Below are positions 1 through 4,077 of a DNA stretch of 5,888 bases, in pieces. How positions within the stretch are numbered: position 1 is the first letter of the stretch; each line of letters begins with the position of its first letter. This stretch comes from Syntrophomonadaceae bacterium (GTDB lineage: Bacteria; Bacillota; Dethiobacteria; DTU022): assembly GCA_003552365.1 (NCBI GenBank), contig PUKR01000127.1, positions 1-5,888 on the forward strand. Direction: 5' to 3'. Under the pieces are notes generated by a model. That model made no database searches and was not told the origin of the DNA. It was given only the letters and a program-made list of their open reading frames with translations. The position numbers were made by a program, and so were the translations under genes.

Positions 1-86
1 CTTTTTAAAGCTGGCAGAGGAATATGAATTAACCTGGTTATTAGGTTGAAGAGTACGTGTCTCAGGCGGTAGTAAAAAATTTTCAT
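1..86 (-). CDS. N-terminal fragment of a minus-strand gene, possibly an iron-containing alcohol dehydrogenase
   Basis: The ATG lies at 86-84 on the minus strand. It is preceded by a perfect GGAGG (98-94) with a 7-base spacer, which is the strongest argument that this is a real start. Twenty-eight codons stay open to the left edge and begin MKIFYYRLRHVLFNLITR, continuing to an IHIPLPALK end at the window border. The stretch is basic and amphipathic rather than a clear signal peptide. From memory, several clostridial iron-containing alcohol dehydrogenases start with a similar basic, aromatic helix followed by a P-x-P-x-L segment before the NAD-binding fold. That resemblance is only a hint, because no diagnostic domain lies inside the window. 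The gene is divergent from the alpha/beta hydrolase and shares its upstream spacer. Reality of the gene is fairly likely; the function is weakly supported. Confidence 0.5.
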   Translation of the reverse strand, partial: MKIFYYRLRHVLFNLITRLIHIPLPALK

Positions 87-175
87 TGGCAATCCTCCGA
101 CAGACCTCCCGGATCAGTGTATAACGAATTGTTTATATAATCAATCAAAATAACCCCCGGTACGTTATAATAACT

Positions 176-206
176 GTAACAAGATAAAAATTAAAGTATT
201 TGTTAC
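176..206. repeat. Inverted repeat GTAACAA-N17-TTGTTAC, possible regulator site
   Basis: The arms at 176-182 and 200-206 are perfectly complementary (7 bp) and separated by 17 AT-rich bases. Arm centres are 24 bases apart, so two half-sites would lie on nearly the same DNA face. A closely related arrangement (GTAACAA-N5-TTGTTA, 3927-3944) overlaps the -35 element before the glycosidase gene. Protein binding is inference only, and short AT-rich repeats arise by chance. Confidence 0.3.
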
Positions 207-215
207 TATGCAGCA

Positions 216-227
216 TGGGTGAGCAGG
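216..227 (+). repeat. Direct repeat TGGGTGAGCAGG, copy 1
   Basis: This 12-mer occurs again, identical and same strand, at 1426-1437. Both copies are preceded at the same distance by CAG (211-213 and 1421-1423). Here it lies 53 bases before the chosen hydrolase start, ahead of a GGTGATT-type ribosome site. No known family of leader elements was recognised. Confidence 0.45.
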
Positions 228-280
228 TGCAAAGATTTCTTTATTTCTTGCCTTAATTTGTAAGGGCGGTGATTTTTCAG

Positions 281-1285
281 TTGTCGATGCAAAACCGCAG
301 AAAAATAATTGCCGGGTTTATTTTAAAATCCTTTTTAAAATGGACCGCCCTGGTATTGGCCGGGCTGGTTATGCTTTTAAGTATTACCCCCTACCTGATT
401 CCTTTGCAAGAAGGAGGATGGGACCGTTACGCACTAACTTATTCCAACAGTGAGTTTGTGAAAGCCGGTAATGTGGAAATCCATTACCGCGAGTGGGGCC
501 ATGAATATGCACATGAAAATGGAGCAGGAAAGAATGTTCTTTTAGTACACGGCCTGGGGGGGTCGACTTTTTCCTGGCGGTATACCGCCCCGGCCCTGGC
601 GGCGGAAGGCTACCGGGTAATAGCCGTTGATTTGCCCGGGTTTGGCGCCAGCGAGAGAAAAACGGGATTTGAACACTCCGCTGAAAACAGGGCCAGCTAC
701 CTTTGGGAGATGCTCGAGAAGCTTTATCCCGGTGAAAGCTGGCACCTTGCCGGGCATTCAATGGGAGGCGCCGCAGTAGCTGCAATGGCTTTACAGGAAC
801 CGCATAAAACAGACGCAATTATCCTGGCCGCCGGGGCGATTTCCCCGTTCGAACCTTCCCTCATTAATGTTTTATTGAAATACCCCCCTTTAACCAGGTG
901 GGCCAGGGTGCTGGCAGGTACCTTCATCCCGCAAGAATCGCGGATAGAAACCCTTCTTGAATCGGCTTACGGTAGAGAACCTTCCCCCGAAGAGGTTTAT
1001 GGCTACCTGCGCCCGCTAAGGGTGGAGGGAACGGACGGCACCTTTGCCGATTTACTCAGATCTACGCCCACTCCACTGGCAGATCGGCTGGACCAGGTTG
1101 AAAAACCGGCCCTGTGCCTGTGGGGTGAAAACGATGAATGGGTTTCCCTGGAAGAGGGCAGAAAACTGGACGGGTTATTGCCTGATTCAGAACTGGTTGT
1201 TATTCCGGGGGAAGGACATTGCCCGATGGAAACGGCTCCGGAAAAATTTAATCAAAAACTGCTTGCTTTTTTAAATCGCCGGTAG
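281..1285 (+). CDS. Membrane-anchored alpha/beta hydrolase
   Basis: A serine hydrolase of the alpha/beta-fold family, 334 residues from the chosen TTG start. A hydrophobic segment at about residues 20-42 follows basic residues (RRK near the N-terminus), so it is probably an uncleaved N-terminal anchor with the catalytic domain outside. Visible landmarks: oxyanion-hole motif HGLGG (residues 90-94), a DLPGFGASER strand-turn after it, nucleophile elbow GHSMGG with Ser160, likely acid Asp285 in WGENDEWV, and His313 in GEGHCPMETAPEKF. The triad is complete, so the enzyme should be active. Substrate is unknown; family members include esterases, lipases, C-C hydrolases and haloperoxidase-like proteins. 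Start choice: GGTGAT (268-273) is the best anti-SD match and gives 7 bases to TTG 281. ATG 287 is the next option. GTG 269 lies inside that ribosome site and is unlikely. No strong terminator follows. Confidence 0.9.
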   Translation: MSMQNRRKIIAGFILKSFLKWTALVLAGLVMLLSITPYLIPLQEGGWDRYALTYSNSEFVKAGNVEIHYREWGHEYAHENGAGKNVLLVHGLGGSTFSWRYTAPALAAEGYRVIAVDLPGFGASERKTGFEHSAENRASYLWEMLEKLYPGESWHLAGHSMGGAAVAAMALQEPHKTDAIILAAGAISPFEPSLINVLLKYPPLTRWARVLAGTFIPQESRIETLLESAYGREPSPEEVYGYLRPLRVEGTDGTFADLLRSTPTPLADRLDQVEKPALCLWGENDEWVSLEEGRKLDGLLPDSELVVIPGEGHCPMETAPEKFNQKLLAFLNRR

Positions 1286-1316
1286 TATATGCTATAACTA
1301 TCTGCTAAGCTATTAC

Positions 1317-1339
1317 CAGGCTGTTGATTATATAGCCTG
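1317..1339 (+). other. Weak hairpin after the hydrolase gene
   Basis: CAGGCT (1317-1322) pairs with AGCCTG (1334-1339), with a further G-U and U-A pair and a 7-base loop. No T-run follows; the next bases are A-rich. It might be a weak or factor-dependent end of the hydrolase transcript, but it does not meet the usual form of an intrinsic terminator. The rest of the 1286-1474 spacer holds no gene that I can support and no convincing sigma-A promoter. TTGATA at 1385-1390 has no good -10 partner. Confidence 0.25.
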
Positions 1340-1425
1340 AAACAAATATCCGCTCATCTGAGCTTCATTTCATGCCTGCCGGTTTGATATGTAATTGAAT
1401 GATTTTAAAGCGGGTATGTTCAGAC

Positions 1426-1437
1426 TGGGTGAGCAGG
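1426..1437 (+). repeat. Direct repeat TGGGTGAGCAGG, copy 2
   Basis: Identical to 216-227. It ends 37 bases before the GTG start of the molybdoenzyme gene. In both places the element sits in the leader just upstream of a GGTGATT ribosome site. The shared placement suggests a common origin or a common leader function, but no known riboswitch or operator was recognised. Confidence 0.45.
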
Positions 1438-1462
1438 GCATTAAATACGATATTTAGAGTGC

Positions 1463-1469
1463 GGGTGAT
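1463..1469 (+). promoter_or_regulatory. Ribosome binding site GGGTGAT
   Basis: GGGTGAT matches the 3' part of the anti-SD target (AAGGAGGTGATC) and ends 5 bases before GTG 1475, which fixes that start. The hydrolase gene uses the same GGTGATT variant rather than the GGAGG core. Confidence 0.6.
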
Positions 1470-1474
1470 TAACT

Positions 1475-3490
1475 GTGAAACAACTTACTACTGCCTGTCC
1501 TCACGATTGCTTTGACCAGTGTTCTTTGCTGGTCACTGTCGATCAGGGCAAAGTTCTATCTATCAAGCCTAACTCCAGGCAGCCGGTGACCGGCAGCACC
1601 ATCTGCAGTAAGGGTAAAAAACACCTGGAAAGGATTTACCATCCTGACAGGCTTTGCCATCCCCTGCTAAAAAGGAGTGGCTCTTTTACCAGAGTTGACT
1701 GGCAGGAAGCCCTTGAAATTATGGGTGGCTGGATAGAATACACCCTTCAAAAATACGGCCCTCATGCCCTTCTGCATTTTTTTGACGGGGGTTACTCGGG
1801 CCTGAAGAAAAACGTTGAGTCGCGGTTTTTCAGTGCTTTAGGGGGATCTACCGCTCACTATGGCAGCCTTTGCTGGGGTGCGGGTTTGGCAGCTCAAAAA
1901 TATGATTTTGGGGCGGTTAAAGCCCATCCATATCATGATTTGCTTAATTCCAGGCTGGTTATAATCTGGGGGAAAAACCCGGCTGACACTGCTATCCATC
2001 ACCAGTCTTATCTAAAAAAGGCCCGGGAGAATGGGGCCAGGGTTATTCTGATTGACCCCATTAAAACGGCCACTGCGGCATCGGCGGACCAGTATGTCAG
2101 GATTAAACCGGGCACCGACGGAGCACTGGCCCTGGCTATGGCTAATGTAATGGTGAACAAGGGACTGGTCGATCATGAATTTTTAACCGGCCACACAAGG
2201 GGGTACGGGGAATTTAAAGAACTCTTAAAGGAATATACGCCGCAGGCAACGTCTGAACTGGTGGGAATAGCTCCCGGAGTGATCGAGCAGCTGGCTGTCG
2301 ATTATGCATCAAACAGCCCTGCGGCAATTTTAATCGGGATCGGGCTGCAGAGGCACAGCAACGGGGGCAATACCGTGCGGGCTATCGATGCCCTGGCTGC
2401 ATTAAGCGGTAATATCGGTATTCCCGGTGGCGGGGCCAGTTATGTTAATTTCCGGATCACTCGCTACCTGGATCACGACTATATCAGCGGGGCGGATTTG
2501 AACCCGCGGAACCGGTATTATCCCAAGGGGCAGTTGGCCGGGGTTTTGAAAGATTTTCAGGATCCACCGGTCGCTTTTGTTTATAACAGCAGGGCCAATC
2601 CCCTGGTCCAGGTCCCGGGCGGCAGCGATCTGATCCGGGCTTATGAGAGGGTGCCTTTTAAAGTAACTGCTGAATTCTTTATGACCGATACCGCCGCGGC
2701 ATCAGACCTGGTCCTGCCCGCCACTTATTTTTTGGAGGAAGAAGACCTTTATTTCAATTCAATGGGCCACCAGTATTTAACATACGGGCCGAAAGTGGTT
2801 GAACCTGCGGGCGAGTGCCGTTCGGAATATGAGATATTCAAAGAACTGGCCTGCCGGCTGGGGATAGAAAACTTTACAGCTACCGGTGAAAGTGCAGACG
2901 ACCTGCTGGCCGGGGGCATGAAACCGCTTACCTATGCTACCGGTATTGATCTTGAAAGTTTGAAAGAAACAGGTCCGCTGCTGTTTCCGGGAGGAGACGA
3001 TATTCCCTGGGCTGACCGGAAATTTGAAACCGGGGACGGGCAATACCATTTTTATTCGGAAGCAGCGGAAGATGAAAGCGGTGATGCTTTGCCCCGCTAC
3101 CGTGAGCCGGTGGAGTTAAGCGATCGCTCGCTTTATGAAGAGGGTTATCACTACTGGTTTGTCACCCCTCACCCCCGGGATTCAATTCACTCGATTCACC
3201 GCCTGCCTGATCGGCAAAAAACCCCCGAAGCTTATATCCACCCTCAAACTGCCGCTGAGAATAAGATCAAAAATGGGGATTTTGTCCGGGTGTCGTCCAA
3301 AAGAGGCAGTATAGAAACGAATTGCATTATCAGCGAGCGGGTCCCTCCCGGTGCGGTAATGGTTTACGAGGGATGGTGGTTGAATTCCGGGGCAGCCGTT
3401 AATAACCTGACTGCAGACCGGTTGACCGACATGGGTGCCCAGGCTGCTTATTATGATTGTTTGTGCAGGATTGACAAAAAAGAAGCATAG
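1475..3490 (+). CDS. Cytoplasmic molybdopterin (bis-MGD) oxidoreductase with [4Fe-4S] cluster
   Basis: A 671-residue member of the DMSO-reductase/formate-dehydrogenase superfamily (COG0243-like), full length for its type. The N-terminal cluster motif is Cys8-x3-Cys12-x3-Cys16-x27-Cys44, followed by Lys46, the position of the usual electron-relay Lys/Arg. Cys133 in GSLCWGAG is the probable Mo ligand, so this is a Cys and not a Sec enzyme. Pterin-binding landmarks are IIWGKNPADT (163-172), LIDP (192-195) and VRIKPGTDGALAL (208-220). DLVLPATYFLEEEDLY (411-426) is also typical. The C-terminal dinucleotide-binding domain covers about 556-669. No twin-arginine signal precedes the cluster, so it acts in the cytoplasm. 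Overall it most resembles the single-subunit YyaE-like group, whose substrate is not known to me; formate dehydrogenase, polysulfide/thiosulfate reductase and acetylene-hydratase types are less likely alternatives. No partner subunit or cofactor gene is adjacent. The GTG start is fixed by GGGTGAT five bases upstream. Confidence 0.93.
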   Translation: MKQLTTACPHDCFDQCSLLVTVDQGKVLSIKPNSRQPVTGSTICSKGKKHLERIYHPDRLCHPLLKRSGSFTRVDWQEALEIMGGWIEYTLQKYGPHALLHFFDGGYSGLKKNVESRFFSALGGSTAHYGSLCWGAGLAAQKYDFGAVKAHPYHDLLNSRLVIIWGKNPADTAIHHQSYLKKARENGARVILIDPIKTATAASADQYVRIKPGTDGALALAMANVMVNKGLVDHEFLTGHTRGYGEFKELLKEYTPQATSELVGIAPGVIEQLAVDYASNSPAAILIGIGLQRHSNGGNTVRAIDALAALSGNIGIPGGGASYVNFRITRYLDHDYISGADLNPRNRYYPKGQLAGVLKDFQDPPVAFVYNSRANPLVQVPGGSDLIRAYERVPFKVTAEFFMTDTAAASDLVLPATYFLEEEDLYFNSMGHQYLTYGPKVVEPAGECRSEYEIFKELACRLGIENFTATGESADDLLAGGMKPLTYATGIDLESLKETGPLLFPGGDDIPWADRKFETGDGQYHFYSEAAEDESGDALPRYREPVELSDRSLYEEGYHYWFVTPHPRDSIHSIHRLPDRQKTPEAYIHPQTAAENKIKNGDFVRVSSKRGSIETNCIISERVPPGAVMVYEGWWLNSGAAVNNLTADRLTDMGAQAAYYDCLCRIDKKEA

Positions 3491-3491
3491 A

Positions 3492-3526
3492 GAATCCCTC
3501 CCCCGGTTAACCCGGGGGAGGGATTC
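3492..3526. terminator. Strong GC-rich hairpin between convergent genes
   Basis: A perfect 15-bp stem (3492-3506 with 3512-3526) closes a 5-base loop (TTAAC). It begins two bases after the TAG stop of the molybdoenzyme gene. On the plus strand no T-run follows. On the minus strand a T-rich tract (complement of the A-run at about 3474-3485) begins some 8 bases after the stem. It therefore fits a terminator for the minus-strand yjfB-like gene at least as well as for the molybdoenzyme gene, and may serve both. Confidence 0.7.
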
Positions 3527-3540
3527 CACTGGCAGCCACC

Positions 3541-3556
3541 TTTCTGCTGGCAGAAA
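3541..3556. repeat. Short palindrome TTTCTGC-TG-GCAGAAA
   Basis: Seven-base arms around two central bases, just past the yjfB-like stop codon. CTGGCAG also occurs twice here (3529-3535 and 3547-3553). As RNA it would form a short hairpin with a 4-base loop but no T-run follows on either strand, so a termination role is doubtful. Confidence 0.3.
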
Positions 3557-3567
3557 TTACTTGCCGC

Positions 3568-3756
3568 TTAAGCCCAGGTATTCACTTCACTTCCGAGGTG
3601 GGTCTGGATTTCTTTTTGCATTTCGATCATCTCCAGTACGGCATTACCCTGGGCCTCGGCATTGTCCAGGGCCATCTTACCAACCCGGGCTCCCACTTCC
3701 GCCTGGAGATTTTCCTGCTGCATCTGGGTGGCTGCGGAAGTAATGCTGGCAATCAA
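3568..3756 (-). CDS. YjfB-family putative motility protein
   Basis: A 62-residue protein beginning MIASITSAATQMQQENLQ. Its middle, K27-M-A-L-D-N-A-E-A-Q-G-N-A-V-L-E-M-I44, matches the pattern I know for YjfB-type proteins (K-A-(L/M)-D-x-A-E-x-x-G-x-A-L-L-x-M-(L/I)). It ends with HLGSEVNTWA (53-62), like the family's conserved HLG close. It has no signal peptide, membrane segment or cysteine, and is predicted to be mostly helical. Biochemical role is unknown; the family is called putative motility by association. Start: TTG at 3756 lies 9 bases after AAAGGAGGG (3774-3766). An in-frame TTG at 3777 would put that ribosome site inside the coding region, so it is rejected. A sigma-28-like -10 lies about 45 bases upstream. 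It is convergent with the molybdoenzyme gene and stands alone. Confidence 0.82.
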   Translation of the reverse strand: MIASITSAATQMQQENLQAEVGARVGKMALDNAEAQGNAVLEMIEMQKEIQTHLGSEVNTWA

Positions 3757-3799
3757 ATTGTCACTCCCTCCTTTCAAAATATACTCACCCTTACTATCG

Positions 3800-3826
3800 G
3801 TATCGGCTAATTCGTTAAAGAACTAA
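3800..3826 (-). promoter_or_regulatory. Sigma-28 (SigD)-like promoter of the yjfB-like gene
   Basis: Minus-strand GCCGATAC (3807-3800) matches the flagellar sigma factor -10 consensus GCCGATAA/T at 7 of 8 bases. At the usual 15-base spacing the -35 would be TTAG (3826-3823), a weak match to TAAA. Transcription would begin near 3793, leaving a leader of roughly 35-40 bases that contains the GGAGG site. Position, orientation and the motility-type downstream gene all agree; the -35 is the weak point. Confidence 0.6.
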
Positions 3827-3926
3827 GGGGCAAGGGGTGGTTTTTACTAATATTTTGCCTGAAACACTTTTTATGTTAGGATGAAATTTAAGGTATTTGA
3901 AGTAAAAAAAATGTTAATGCTGACCC

Positions 3927-3944
3927 GTAACAAAATGATTGTTA
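3927..3944. repeat. Inverted repeat GTAACAA-N5-TTGTTA over a -35 element
   Basis: Six bases of each arm pair (TAACAA with TTGTTA). The right arm is the same hexamer proposed as the -35 for the glycosidase gene (3939-3944). GTAACAA is also the left arm of the inverted repeat at 176-206. A regulator contacting this site would compete with RNA polymerase; binding is inference. Confidence 0.35.
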
Positions 3945-3966
3945 ATTGGTGTGATTCTGATATAAT
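3939..3966 (+). promoter_or_regulatory. Sigma-A-type promoter for the glycosidase gene
   Basis: TTGTTA (3939-3944; 4 of 6 to TTGACA) is followed by a 16-base spacer and a perfect TATAAT (3961-3966). Transcription would start near 3973 and give a leader of about 105 bases before TTG 4078. This is the best vegetative promoter in the window. Confidence 0.6.
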
Positions 3967-3973
3967 CACACCA
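3947..3973. promoter_or_regulatory. 27-bp palindromic operator candidate overlapping the -10
   Basis: TGGTGTGATT (3947-3956) and AATCACACCA (3964-3973) are perfect 10-bp inverted arms around seven bases (CTGATAT). The palindrome covers the end of the spacer, the whole -10 and the predicted start point. Because transcription would begin at its right edge, it should act as DNA and not as an RNA hairpin. The size and symmetry suit a dimeric helix-turn-helix repressor. The cognate regulator is not in the window. Confidence 0.55.
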
Positions 3974-3993
3974 TAAAAATCTATTTAGTTTGG

Positions 3994-4034
3994 TGCCACC
4001 GCAACAGCCTTGATTAGCTGAAAGCGCGGTGTCA
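3994..4034 (+). promoter_or_regulatory. Leader hairpin upstream of the glycosidase gene
   Basis: In the predicted mRNA leader, CACCGC (3997-4002) pairs with GCGGTG (4026-4031), extended by two pairs across one mismatch. After an asymmetric internal loop (AA opposite AAAGC) an inner stem CAGC/GCTG (4005-4008 with 4017-4020) closes an 8-base loop. No T-run follows, so it is not an intrinsic terminator. I compared it from memory with c-di-GMP, THF, preQ1, fluoride, guanidine and Moco riboswitches and none fits. Confidence 0.4.
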
Positions 4035-4077
4035 GAAAATGTGATTACTGTTACTGAAAAACTTTAGGAAAGAAGGT

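Larger units (their letters stand above)
87..280. other. Divergent AT-rich intergenic spacer with promoter-like elements
   Basis: This spacer separates the minus-strand fragment from the plus-strand hydrolase. Reading plus, there are two perfect TATAAT hexamers (136-141 and 166-171), but neither has a good TTGACA-like partner at 16-18 bases. Reading minus, TATACA (123-118) has TTGATT candidates at spacings of 15 (144-139) and 19 (148-143), both off-optimal. A 7-bp inverted repeat, GTAACAA (176-182) and TTGTTAC (200-206), sits in the middle. The 12-mer TGGGTGAGCAGG (216-227) recurs upstream of the molybdoenzyme gene. AAGGGCGGTGAT (263-274 region) is the ribosome site of the hydrolase. Promoters are probably present for both directions, but none can be assigned firmly. 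Confidence 0.4.
3757..4077. other. Divergent regulatory spacer, no supported gene
   Basis: This 321-base AT-rich stretch lies between the minus-strand yjfB-like gene and the plus-strand glycosidase. From left to right it holds the yjfB-like ribosome site (3766-3774), a sigma-28-like promoter (3800-3826, minus), an unassigned stretch (3827-3926), a half-matched inverted repeat over a -35 (3927-3944), a 27-bp palindrome with TATAAT (3947-3973), a leader hairpin (3994-4034), and the glycosidase ribosome site (4066-4072). A 31-codon open frame at 3881-3976 is discounted. Confidence 0.6.

Noticed and set aside
2..49. Plus-strand open tail ending in EYELTWLLG then TGA, as the C-terminus of a gene entering from the left
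   Set aside because: Only 15 codons are visible and no upstream evidence exists. The opposite strand has a perfect GGAGG-N7-ATG start covering the same bases, which explains the region better.
215..256. Possible 13-codon leader peptide starting ATG GGT GAG CAG
   Set aside because: It has no ribosome site. The second copy of the shared 12-mer lacks an ATG, so a conserved leader peptide is not supported.
384..927. Minus-strand open frames inside the hydrolase gene
   Set aside because: The plus frame carries a complete catalytic triad in the correct order; the minus frames show only low-complexity basic peptides.
3435..3810. Plus-strand open frames opposite the yjfB-like gene (3435-3743 and 3598-3810)
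   Set aside because: They are antisense shadows. The minus-strand frame has a family match, a strong ribosome site and a promoter, and the plus frames read through the terminator hairpin or start without a ribosome site.
3947..3973. Palindrome read as a transcription terminator
   Set aside because: It contains a perfect -10 element and has no T-run after it; transcription would start at its right edge.
3881..3976. 31-codon plus-strand open frame
   Set aside because: It has no properly spaced ribosome site, is AT-rich, lacks recognisable features, and runs across the glycosidase promoter and palindrome.
3994..4034. Known riboswitch (c-di-GMP, THF or Moco) in the glycosidase leader
   Set aside because: It is too short and lacks the conserved core of each; the GCGCGGTG similarity to THF elements is confined to one stem.
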